Source: Muribaculum intestinale (GTDB lineage Bacteria; Bacteroidota; Bacteroidia; Bacteroidales; Muribaculaceae). Taken from it: a stretch of 64,000 nucleotides of DNA. The stretch is from positions 1 to 64,000 of the forward strand of contig NZ_CP021421.1 of assembly GCF_002201515.1 (NCBI RefSeq), given 5' to 3'. The stretch's first letter is position 1. Each line of letters opens with the position of its first letter. Both the position numbers and the translations under genes were made by a program. Below are positions 54,469-62,389 of the stretch, one piece after another. The notes under the pieces are model-generated. The model was not told the origin of the DNA. It did not search any database and saw only the letters and a program-made list of their open reading frames with translations.

Positions 54469-56070
54469 ATGCTACACATGGAGGAAAAAACATCCATTAT
54501 TCTGTCTCATCGCCGCGAGGGGATGAGCATCCGCGAGATAGCGCGCCGCAACGGCATGAGCCGCAAGACCGTGCGCAAGTATCTGCGCGAGTTCGAGAGA
54601 GAGGCCGGCCCGTCACCGACAGAGCGGGAGGTTGACGATTATCTGCTGACCAGGCCGAAGTATGACAGCAGCGGACGCGTCAGGCGTGTTGTGACCGATG
54701 ATGTCCGCCGTCGCATCGATGGTTTTATCGCCCGCAACCGGGAGAACGTCGCTGCCGGATTGCACAAGCAGCAGATGCGCAAGCTCGATATGTGGCGACG
54801 TCTTCAGGACGATGGCGTGCGTATCGCCTATTCCACAGTATGTCAGTATGTCCGTGCGCTGGAGGCAGCGCCGAAGTCGCAAGAAAAGCCTGCAAAGGCA
54901 TATATCCGTCAGGACTATGAGCCTGGATTCCGTTGCGAGTTCGACTGGGGCGTGCTTACCCTGTGGATCGGTGGAGTCAGGACTCGCCTTCACATGGCGG
55001 TATTCACCCTCGACCACAGCAATATGCGCAAGGCATATCTGTTTTCGCGCGAAGATACCCTGGCTCTTATGGAAGCCCACCGCAACTGCTTCCGGGAGTT
55101 GGGGGGCACCCCGCGCGTGATGGCCTATGACAACATGCGTACCGCCGTAAAGAAGTTCCTCGGGCGCGACCGCGAGCACACGGATGCGCTGCTGCGCATG
55201 GAGGTACACTACTGTTTCACACCCCATTTCTGCAACCCTCGCTCGGGATGGGAAAAAGGCAAGGTGGAACGTTCGGTGGAATATATCCGGCGTCGTGCAT
55301 TCTCGTTCGAGGTCCGGTTTGACTCCCTGGATGCCGCGCAGACGCATCTGGCGGCAGTCTGCGACAGGCTCAACACAGAGGCGTCCAACATGTCGGCGGA
55401 AGAAAAACGCCTGCGCATACAGGCCGATCTGGCGGCGCTACGTCCGTTGGACCACGGTGACATCGGCTGCTTCGAGCAGCGGCTGTACCGCGTCGGAAAG
55501 TATTCAACGATAACCGTTGACGGAGTGCACTACTCTGTGCCCGACCGTCTGGTGGGCTCGCAGGTGGCGGTAAAGCTGTATTCCGAGCGCATCGTGGTGC
55601 TTTACGGACGCGACAAGGTGGCCAATCATGCCCGAAGCCGACGCTCCGGCGACTGGGTCATCGACCTGATGCATTATCTGGGTACATTCCTGCGCAAACC
55701 GGCCGCTCTGGGGCGGTCTGTGGCTCTGCAACAGGTACATCCGTCGGTGGCGGCGCTTTACCGCGAACACTTCCGCGAGTCTCCGCGAAGCTTCATAGAA
55801 CTGCTTGTGTTCACCCGCGACAACAATCTGGCATACACTGACATCGTCCGTGCCGCCACAAGTCTTTCGTCCCGCGGGCTCCAGCGCCTCTCATCTGAAC
55901 AGATACAGGCTCAGATGATCTCGGCGGAAGGACATATGCAGTCAACCGCCGATATCGCGGCAACGAACGTTCCCGACCCGCAACAGGCTGAAATAGAAAG
56001 TTCGGCAAGCCATACCCTTGACATGCTTTCATCATTTATGGAATATACCCGCGCATCGCAGGCAGACTGA
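54469..56070 (+). CDS. istA: IS21 transposase IstA (copy 4)
   Basis: 533 residues, DDE set intact, Met19 and Asn185. Confidence 0.95.
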   Translation: MLHMEEKTSIILSHRREGMSIREIARRNGMSRKTVRKYLREFEREAGPSPTEREVDDYLLTRPKYDSSGRVRRVVTDDVRRRIDGFIARNRENVAAGLHKQQMRKLDMWRRLQDDGVRIAYSTVCQYVRALEAAPKSQEKPAKAYIRQDYEPGFRCEFDWGVLTLWIGGVRTRLHMAVFTLDHSNMRKAYLFSREDTLALMEAHRNCFRELGGTPRVMAYDNMRTAVKKFLGRDREHTDALLRMEVHYCFTPHFCNPRSGWEKGKVERSVEYIRRRAFSFEVRFDSLDAAQTHLAAVCDRLNTEASNMSAEEKRLRIQADLAALRPLDHGDIGCFEQRLYRVGKYSTITVDGVHYSVPDRLVGSQVAVKLYSERIVVLYGRDKVANHARSRRSGDWVIDLMHYLGTFLRKPAALGRSVALQQVHPSVAALYREHFRESPRSFIELLVFTRDNNLAYTDIVRAATSLSSRGLQRLSSEQIQAQMISAEGHMQSTADIAATNVPDPQQAEIESSASHTLDMLSSFMEYTRASQAD

Positions 56071-56101
56071 ATACCCCCCCAAAAAACAACCAATACACTG
56101 A

Positions 56102-56890
56102 ATGACAATGACAGACATACATGAAACAGACCGTGACGGACTTCGGGAGCTCATTCGCTCATGCGCTTTCGACCTTAAACTCCCGCTTGTGAGGCGAGAC
56201 ATCGACCTGCTTATACAGCAGAGCGCCGACGAACAATGGAACCTATGGCGGTTTACAGCCGAACTGCTCAGGCGCGAAAAAGAGAACCGCTCTGAAAACC
56301 AGCGCCGTCACCGCATCAAAAACGCAGGGTTCCCGCAACTTCGCTATCTTAACGAAATCGACACCGACGCTCTGCCCGCCGATGCCCGGAAAGCGCTCCC
56401 GACACTCGAGACACTCGACTTCATCAAAAACGGACGCAACCTCATTCTATACGGCAATCCCGGAACAGGCAAGACTCATCTGGCGACAGCTCTCGGTATC
56501 GCCGCATGTAATGCCGGACACTCGGTGCTGTTCACATCCGTGCCAAGACTGCTCACGCAGATACGCGAGTGCCGCAACGCTTTGACACTCCGGTCGCTGG
56601 AAAACAAGTTCGAGAGATACGACATGGTCATCTGTGATGAGTTCGGATACGTCTCCTGCGACAAGGCCGGCGCAGAGATGCTCTTTAACCATCTCTCCCT
56701 CCGCACCGACAAGAAGACGACCGTCGTCACAACCAATCTCGCCTTCAACCGCTGGAACGAGATTATTGACGACAAAGTACTGGTCACCGCAATGGTAGAC
56801 CGCCTGACCCACAAGGCTATACTGCTTAACATGACAGGCAAATCATACCGCATGAAAGAAACTCAGGAAATGATGACTCAACAAATATAA
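56102..56890 (+). CDS. istB: IS21 helper ATPase IstB (copy 4)
   Basis: 262 residues, Walker A intact, Trp46/Leu56. At the DNA level it has a few silent changes near the 5' end (GTGAGGCGAGAC at 56189-56200, CTCAGGCGC) that the other copies lack. Confidence 0.95.
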   Translation: MTMTDIHETDRDGLRELIRSCAFDLKLPLVRRDIDLLIQQSADEQWNLWRFTAELLRREKENRSENQRRHRIKNAGFPQLRYLNEIDTDALPADARKALPTLETLDFIKNGRNLILYGNPGTGKTHLATALGIAACNAGHSVLFTSVPRLLTQIRECRNALTLRSLENKFERYDMVICDEFGYVSCDKAGAEMLFNHLSLRTDKKTTVVTTNLAFNRWNEIIDDKVLVTAMVDRLTHKAILLNMTGKSYRMKETQEMMTQQI

Positions 56891-56964
56891 TTATCTTTGC
56901 ATCCCCATCCCGGGTGGTCCCCTTTTCAAATGCTATCCGGGTCCCTTTTCAAATGTTAGATACA

Positions 56965-57277
56965 TGTAGATTTCCACCAACCCTACAGCCACCATTCTGG
57001 AGAGGATATTGTGCATCTTCTTCCTCCCGAGTTTCCACCGCTCCGCGAGACCTATCTCCGAGAACTGCGCCTGACCAGGCTTCAGGTTGAGCGGTCGTCG
57101 GTATGTGCCGTCATATCCGGCTGCGGTTCTCATCTCCTTCAGTAGTCCGGTGAAGATGTCGATATTCCGTATCTCGTTACCGTCATTGTCGGTCGTTGTT
57201 CCCGATAACCATTCAATGGCATCTGCCGTCAGCTTCAGGCTGATGCTTGAAAATGGATTTATATTTTGTTGCTTCAT
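56965..57277 (-). pseudogene. Truncated mobile-element protein, N-terminal part
   Basis: About 104 native codons starting MKQQNINPFSSISLKL. The middle (YRRPLNLKPGQAQFSEIGLA) leads into a winged-helix-like stretch (ERWKLGRKKMHNILSRM, then VAVGLVEIY), probably DNA binding. IS21 ends it and adds a few IS-coded residues before a stop. Proteins of this type are found in Bacteroidota mobilisable elements, but I cannot name the family. Confidence 0.6.
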
Positions 57278-57537
57278 GTGCGTAATTTTTTAAGATGTGA
57301 TTTTCATTGGAGATTTTATGAAGTCTGAACTTTCCGTTTCAATGATTGGCTTGGATAGGTCTCGTTCAAGTTCCTTGTTCCTTCAAAAAATAAATGGATA
57401 CGGCATCATCTTTTAAGAAAAAATTTCATACTCTGTGATGATGGCAATATTGTTGAAGTCACGAAACCTTGAAAAGATAAGACAGGCACAACCGGAAAGG
57501 TAGGGAAAATGGATCTATGTATTTTCTCCTGCTTCAT
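57278..57537. other. Gene-poor stretch
   Basis: 260 bases between the truncated gene and the next minus-strand gene. AT-rich, with no clear promoter pair or hairpin that I can support. Confidence 0.35.
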
Positions 57538-58032
57538 CTACTTTGAAGGTGCGTTATTACCCGGTATGCCCGATGTTGTGTTTGGGGTGGCGGCTGTCTG
57601 TATCTTCGGTAGGTTGCTGACAATATTTTCTATATCTTTTTTGTCAGAAGATATAGCGAGTAACACCGATGTGATGTTGATGATGTCCTCCTTCTCCACA
57701 TACTGCGACACGGTTTTCATAAGCTCAAGGCTTCGGGACTGCCGATGTTCGCGTATTGCGTCAACACCTCCTGTTTCCTTGTCGCATCCGAAGTTGAGAT
57801 AGCGATTGATTGCCGTGCGGTCATACTGAGGCATGGATTCTGCCGAGGTCGTGCCCTTTGCCACTGCAAGCAGGGCGCGGAGCGCATCGGACTCGTAAGG
57901 TGAGCACCCTTGAAGGAACTCCATTATAATCCGGATTTTCTTCTGGTCAGTGGTCTTATAATCTTTTGATTTTGATTCTACGGTGGTCGCGGGCTTCGTG
58001 CCCTTTGTGTTGTTTGGAATGTCTGTTACCAT
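57538..58032 (-). CDS. Hypothetical mobile-element protein
   Basis: 164 residues, helical core with Pro/Thr-rich disordered ends (NNTKGTKPATTVESKSKDY and PNTTSGIPGNNAPSK). The middle SPYESDALRALLAVAKG is conserved-looking. No family recognised. It follows the HTH gene by 11 bases on the same strand, so it is probably cotranscribed with it. Confidence 0.6.
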   Translation of the reverse strand: MVTDIPNNTKGTKPATTVESKSKDYKTTDQKKIRIIMEFLQGCSPYESDALRALLAVAKGTTSAESMPQYDRTAINRYLNFGCDKETGGVDAIREHRQSRSLELMKTVSQYVEKEDIINITSVLLAISSDKKDIENIVSNLPKIQTAATPNTTSGIPGNNAPSK

Positions 58033-58043
58033 AGCTTAGGTTG

Positions 58044-58286
58044 TTAATGTGATTTTCTGTTGTTCGCAAGGTAACGCTCAGCCTCGCTGTCTATCTCGCT
58101 CTGCGATGATATGCGGATACTCGTCAGGTATGCGTCAAGGTCGTCCGGGTCAAAGAAACAGAGCTTGCCGCTCGGCTTGTACATGGGGATCACACGTCTC
58201 ATCATCATCTTGCGGAAGTAGGACAGCGAAAGTCCGAGATATTCGGCTGCCTCCTGTGAGTTGAGAAGTTTACGTTTTGTCTGCAT
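58044..58286 (-). CDS. Helix-turn-helix (excisionase-like) protein
   Basis: 80 residues from MQTKRKLLNSQEAAEYLGLS. A MerR/Xis-type HTH: EAAEYLGLSLSYFRKMM, then IPMYKPSGKLCFFDPDDL. The frame is open much further upstream, but I place the start here because the HTH family starts at this point and the upstream residues are low-quality. Such proteins act as excision factors or regulators of small mobile elements. Confidence 0.8.
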   Translation of the reverse strand: MQTKRKLLNSQEAAEYLGLSLSYFRKMMMRRVIPMYKPSGKLCFFDPDDLDAYLTSIRISSQSEIDSEAERYLANNRKSH

Positions 58287-58512
58287 CGGTAATTTTATTA
58301 TTAAGTTAATGTTTATCATCTTGGAACAGTGCTGATTGATGGTCTTGTCAGCCTTTGGATTCCGATGCAAAATTACAACTGCCGCCATAGGGTGCAATGT
58401 GGCTTCCGTGGGGAAAGGTAAAAAAAGACAAACGCACTGTACGCTGATTTTCAGTCGTATAGTGCGTTTGCAAGTTTCCTTTAGATGTCGCAGGTGGGGT
58501 GAAACGGGAGTT

Positions 58513-58923
58513 CTACGGGATTCTACGCCTTGAACGCCATTCATTGATGGCTTTGTCAATAGATTTGCGGTAATTCTTGTTGTCCTCGGTAGCGTGGTCG
58601 GCGCAGATGTCGGTGCGGTGCTTGTCATAGTAAGACTTGTTAATGCCGCATCGACTGAGGAACAACTCAGACCATATCAACGCCTCTTTTCTTGGGGTGA
58701 TGTTCTGCGACACGGCATAGACCATATAGCATACCCTCAGTTTCTCTTTCGGCACAACAGGTATAGCCTTTGCCTCTTCCCTTACGTTAAGGAAGTTGGC
58801 AAAGTCAAGTGGCGTGCAGTTATCAAACTGGTTGTCGTTGCATACGTCGTATATCGCCATGCACAGTCCGAGTTCCACAATGTCCCGCCACTTAGAGGTC
58901 TCGAAAAGGAGATTACCGCTCAT
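58513..58923 (-). CDS. Hypothetical protein
   Basis: 136 residues, helical, ending in a basic stretch (NEWRSRRRIP). Internal LCMAIYDVCNDNQFDN and VCYMVYAVSQNITPR segments. No family recognised. Its start overlaps the end of the coiled-coil gene by 4 bases. Confidence 0.6.
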   Translation of the reverse strand: MSGNLLFETSKWRDIVELGLCMAIYDVCNDNQFDNCTPLDFANFLNVREEAKAIPVVPKEKLRVCYMVYAVSQNITPRKEALIWSELFLSRCGINKSYYDKHRTDICADHATEDNKNYRKSIDKAINEWRSRRRIP

Positions 58924-59549
58924 TCTCCGTTCCCTTTCTCCAGACGGTCAAGGTCGTTGATTATGCTTCCGGCAATGCCGTTCATTTTTGCGGCGAGGGC
59001 ATACAGATGGGAGGCTTTGAGGGAAAAGACATATCCGGCTCGCTGGTTTTCTTTCTCATATTCGGCATAAAGTCTCTTAACCTCAATCTGCCGTGTATCG
59101 TGTTCAGCCTTAGCCTTCTCACATTCCTTCTCCATTTCGGCATAATCCTTAGAGCCGAGAGGGAGGTAGTCAAGGCGGTTGTTAAGCTCACTGTACCGTT
59201 TCCAAAAGGGATTTAGCTGTTCCGCTGCTTCCTGAAATATGGAATAGTATTGCTTGGAGTGGGCGTTGGCGATCTGTTTGAAATCCATCCCCTCAAGTCT
59301 TCCTATATTATTAAGGAGAGTGGCGGTTTCTTCTTTGAGGGAAACGGCAAACTCCCTAAGTCCCTCGGTATCTTCCGTTGCCATCCTCTCGGCTTCGTCG
59401 ATAAGGACGTTTGTATCCTGACAGTCGTAGTAGAACCGTGCAATGACATTCGCCTGTTCAAAAAGCATAGTACCGTCTGTACATGTTTCAAGAATAAAAT
59501 TGACTTCTTTTAACCGCGTCAATAGGTTATGTATAATCTGGTCAACCAT
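58920..59549 (-). CDS. Coiled-coil hypothetical protein
   Basis: 209 residues, nearly all helix, with a long charged coiled coil at 125-175 (KDYAEMEKECEKAKAEHD). No enzyme motif. First gene of a two-gene unit with the 136-residue protein; role unknown, probably part of the remnant mobile element. Confidence 0.6.
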   Translation of the reverse strand: MVDQIIHNLLTRLKEVNFILETCTDGTMLFEQANVIARFYYDCQDTNVLIDEAERMATEDTEGLREFAVSLKEETATLLNNIGRLEGMDFKQIANAHSKQYYSIFQEAAEQLNPFWKRYSELNNRLDYLPLGSKDYAEMEKECEKAKAEHDTRQIEVKRLYAEYEKENQRAGYVFSLKASHLYALAAKMNGIAGSIINDLDRLEKGNGE

Positions 59550-59581
59550 AATTGATCAAAAAGCTATATCATTGACACTTC

Positions 59582-60835
59582 TTACAAATCCAATGAATTT
59601 TCATTTAACAGGAAATCATATATGCCGATTGTGGTAATCCCAGCCTCATTTCTCAAAACAGGAGTGTCTTCGCCAACGATAATGATTTTCTTGAAGGAAT
59701 CGTCAATATTGCGCAGTGACGCTTCCTCCTGCTTCATCTTCTCTTCATCCGGCATCCTGTAGGCGGATTGGATATAGTAGCGTCTGCTGCCCATATTGCA
59801 GACGAAATCCACCTCAAACTGTTTCCTTTCCCGGCTGCCATCCTCCTTTCTAAGTTGTACCGGCACGACACCTACATCGACATTAAAACCACGCACACGC
59901 AATTCATTGTATATCACATTCTCCATCAGATGTGAAGGCTCTGTCTGCCTGAAATTAAGCAGGGCGTTACGCAGGCCGCAGTCAGTGAAATAATATTTAT
60001 ACGGGCTGTCGATATACCGTTTCCCTTTAACATCATACCGGCTTGCCTTCTCAACAAGGAACGAGTCACAGATGTATTCCAGATACGACGTAAGCGTCAT
60101 GCGGTTGACTTTCGTATGCTTAACGCTCTCGAATGTGTTTGTCAGTTTGGTGGGATTCGTCAAAGTTCCAATATCAGATGCCAGGATGTTGAGCAGTTCA
60201 TCAAGCATTTCTATGTTCTTGATGCTGTAACGTTCCTTTATATCCTTGATATAGGTATGCGTAAAAAGCCCTTTCAGATACTCGTTCTTTTCTTCCTCAG
60301 ATGATTTCTGAACAACCTGCGGCAGACCTCCGAAAAGCATATAGGTGTTTAATGCACGGTCTTTCTGTAAGTCCATATATGGGAAGACCTCACCGAAACT
60401 GAGAGGGTAAAGCTTTATCTCATCGCCTCGTCCTCTAAAAGTAGTGATTACATCCTTGGAAAGAAATCGTGCGTTGCTACCTGTTACATACACGTCGGCA
60501 TTAGGCATATTCAGATAGCTGTTGAGCACGTCCTCGAACTCGCTGACATGCTGTATCTCATCAATCATTATATAATGGACGGCATCATCAGTCAGTTTTG
60601 AGTCGATGTAATCAAGCAGCGCATCTGGATCGCGCAGTTTCCTGTTTCGTCTGTCTTCAAGATTGATCGTGATGATGTGGTCGTTTTCCACACCTTGCTC
60701 CCTGAGCCACCCTGCGTATAGGGTAGATAACAAGAATGATTTGCCACAGCGTCTTACGCCGGTGACAATCTTTATCATTCCGTTGTGTCTGCGAGAAATG
60801 AGCTTCCGCAGGTATAGAGGTCTTTGTATTATCAT
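59582..60835 (-). CDS. DUF4143-type ATPase
   Basis: About 417 residues from MIIQRPLYLRKL. AAA ATPase domain with Walker A TGVRRCGKSFLL and Walker B YIMIDEIQHV, sensor VTGSNARFLSK, then a C-terminal DUF4143 part with nuclease-like features (QFEVDFVCNMGSRRYYIQ). I chose this start because an upstream ATG at 60895 lies before the promoter and the family begins with this motif. Common single-gene ATPase in Bacteroidota; function unknown. Confidence 0.85.
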   Translation of the reverse strand: MIIQRPLYLRKLISRRHNGMIKIVTGVRRCGKSFLLSTLYAGWLREQGVENDHIITINLEDRRNRKLRDPDALLDYIDSKLTDDAVHYIMIDEIQHVSEFEDVLNSYLNMPNADVYVTGSNARFLSKDVITTFRGRGDEIKLYPLSFGEVFPYMDLQKDRALNTYMLFGGLPQVVQKSSEEEKNEYLKGLFTHTYIKDIKERYSIKNIEMLDELLNILASDIGTLTNPTKLTNTFESVKHTKVNRMTLTSYLEYICDSFLVEKASRYDVKGKRYIDSPYKYYFTDCGLRNALLNFRQTEPSHLMENVIYNELRVRGFNVDVGVVPVQLRKEDGSRERKQFEVDFVCNMGSRRYYIQSAYRMPDEEKMKQEEASLRNIDDSFKKIIIVGEDTPVLRNEAGITTIGIYDFLLNENSLDL

Positions 60836-60881
60836 AATGCCCATTGTCAAATATTGTGTCTTGTCACACAAAAAGACATCG

Positions 60882-60889
60882 CAAAGATA
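60882..60889 (-). promoter_or_regulatory. Promoter box of the DUF4143 gene
   Basis: TATCTTTG on minus (60889-60882). The -33 element is weak (TTGG at 60911-60908). It lies about 47 bases before the chosen start and excludes the earlier ATG at 60895. Confidence 0.55.
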
Positions 60890-60984
60890 GCTCAAAAAGT
60901 CTAATCGCCAAGATAACTGCGAAAAAAAATGATTTACGGTTCGTTAAAAAAGGAAACTTATTAGGTGGGGAAGATTATTTTTTG

Positions 60985-60992
60985 TAATTTTG
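60985..60992 (+). promoter_or_regulatory. Promoter box of the cobalamin riboswitch transcript
   Basis: TAATTTTG fits TAnnTTTG and lies about 30 bases before the first conserved riboswitch element. No clear TTTG at -33. Confidence 0.5.
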
Positions 60993-61018
60993 CGGCGTTG
61001 AAGTTCCACTGCCGCCAC

Positions 61019-61180
61019 AGAGGTGTCGGCTAGAGTGGATTGAAAGGGAATCCGGTGAGAATCCGGGACAGTACCTGCTGCTGTGAGTCCCACGCAACGT
61101 TTCCGCACAATGTCATTGCCCCTCGCGGGGTGAGAAGGCGCGGACAACGGGGACGAGTCAGAAGACCTGCTTCAATACGA
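61019..61180 (+). promoter_or_regulatory. Cobalamin riboswitch
   Basis: Conserved elements in order: AAAGGGAATCCGGTGAGAAT, CCGGGACAGTACCTGC, GCTGTGAG, and the closing GAGTCAGAAGACCTGC at 61155-61170. This is the B12-box RNA that binds adenosylcobalamin or relatives. It lies upstream of a DUF4465 lipoprotein gene, with a terminator hairpin in between. Confidence 0.93.
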
Positions 61181-61282
61181 TGCGATAATGTACCGCGGGC
61201 ACTCGGCGATTATCTCAAACAGTATTGGCAAGGCTTTGGCTTTCCGCCGATTTCCGTTTAGGATATACATATACCGTCATAT

Positions 61283-61331
61283 ACCCGATTGGTTACGATT
61301 ATCAAGTCGTACACAATCGGGTAACTTTTTT
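61283..61331 (+). terminator. Riboswitch-linked terminator
   Basis: Stem ACCCGATTG (61283-61291) with CAATCGGGT (61314-61322), then AAC and six T. Placed between the riboswitch and the gene start at 61366, so it is the likely expression platform. Confidence 0.75.
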
Positions 61332-61365
61332 ATTAACAATCTGCAAACTCTAAAACTGTTTAGTT

Positions 61366-62322
61366 ATGAGAAAACATTTTACTAAATTCTTGGCTCTGAC
61401 GACCGTAGCGGTCACAGCAGCCGTCTTCACCGGATGTTCCAGTGAAGATGAACCATTCGCCGACTTTGAGAGCAAAATGGAGGTTGAGAACCCAGTTAGT
61501 CGTGCGGTCGTGCAAGGCGATTCAACAATCATCACGTTTGATGATTTTGAATCAACCATGATGGCAATGCCCACTTCTTATGGTGCAAACTATTACGGTA
61601 ATACCGGAAGCTATGCTCAGGTAAAGCAAATTAAAGATCCTTCTGGCATCTTTGAGTCATTAATCAATGTAATTGGTGGTTCTACCGCCTTCTATAATGG
61701 CGGTCTGGCTCTTTCTAAATGGAACTATCGGTCGAATCCTGGTAATGGTGCCAATATTACCGGTTCTGGAACTGGCGATTGGTGGTATTCATATAACAAT
61801 CAGATGAGTGTGTACAACACCACTTCAACTGACGGAGCTAATGTTAATGCAGGTCATAGTGGCAATAACTTTGCAGTTGTATATGGGTATCAGGATTTTT
61901 ACAATTCACAGTGGATGGCTAAGCCTTCTTTCTCTTTTATCCGAAAAAAAACTCTAAAAGGTCTGTGGTTTTGTAACTCTTCCTATACATATGGAGTGAT
62001 AATGAAAGGCAATCAATTTGGCGCTTCTGGTGTAGCTACACCTTTATCAAAGCAAGTTGATGGTAATGGAAATTATATTGGCTATTTTCAAGTTGAATTA
62101 GAATGTTATAATGAAAATGGTGAACTGTTGGCCACCTATGTTCAAACTTTGGCAGACTACAGAAACGGGAAAAAACAAGATCCTGTTACCACTTGGACGT
62201 ACTGGCCAATTAATCAGGCAAATGTAAAAACCGTAAAACTGAACTTCTCTGGTTCGGATACGGGGGACTACGGTCTGAACACTCCAGCCTATATTTGCCT
62301 TGATGATATTACTATTGAATAA
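61366..62322 (+). CDS. DUF4465 lipoprotein, B12-regulated
   Basis: 318 residues. Lipoprotein signal with lipobox FTGCSS at residues 22-27. The mature domain shows the DUF4465 features: TIITFDDFESTM, NNFAVVYGYQ, LKGLWFCNSSYTYGVM-like and ICLDDITI at the end, a beta-sandwich of carbohydrate-binding type. DUF4465 genes are common in cobalamin uptake loci of Bacteroidota, and surface lipoproteins of such loci capture B12. Controlled by the riboswitch upstream. Confidence 0.85.
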   Translation: MRKHFTKFLALTTVAVTAAVFTGCSSEDEPFADFESKMEVENPVSRAVVQGDSTIITFDDFESTMMAMPTSYGANYYGNTGSYAQVKQIKDPSGIFESLINVIGGSTAFYNGGLALSKWNYRSNPGNGANITGSGTGDWWYSYNNQMSVYNTTSTDGANVNAGHSGNNFAVVYGYQDFYNSQWMAKPSFSFIRKKTLKGLWFCNSSYTYGVIMKGNQFGASGVATPLSKQVDGNGNYIGYFQVELECYNENGELLATYVQTLADYRNGKKQDPVTTWTYWPINQANVKTVKLNFSGSDTGDYGLNTPAYICLDDITIE

Positions 62323-62389
62323 TCTAACTATGGTAAGCAACTTTGGTTAATCCTATTGTTGCTTACCATATTTGTATTTTAAAGAAACA

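Larger units (their letters stand above)
54354..56964 (+). mobile_element. IS21-family insertion sequence, copy 4
   Basis: Complete element in plus orientation. The right flank begins TGTAGATT. A 3-base TGT occurs on both outer sides of the solo end plus copy 4, but the flanking genes do not rejoin in frame and differ in family. Direct orientation with copy 3 puts the 33-kb block between them in a compound-transposon-like setting. Confidence 0.93.

Noticed and set aside
54234..56967. TGT as a target duplication of IS21 copy 4
   Set aside because: Three bases is shorter than the usual 4-8 for IS21, the flanking fragments belong to different families and rejoining them gives a stop.
58287..58628. 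N-terminal extension of the HTH protein at 58044-58286
   Set aside because: The extension is Thr/Pro/Arg-rich without structure and lies over an intergenic region; the HTH family starts at the MQTKRK methionine.
60836..60895. Earlier start of the DUF4143 gene at 60895
   Set aside because: The TATCTTTG promoter box at 60889-60882 lies inside this extension, and the family normally begins at the MIIQRPLYL segment.
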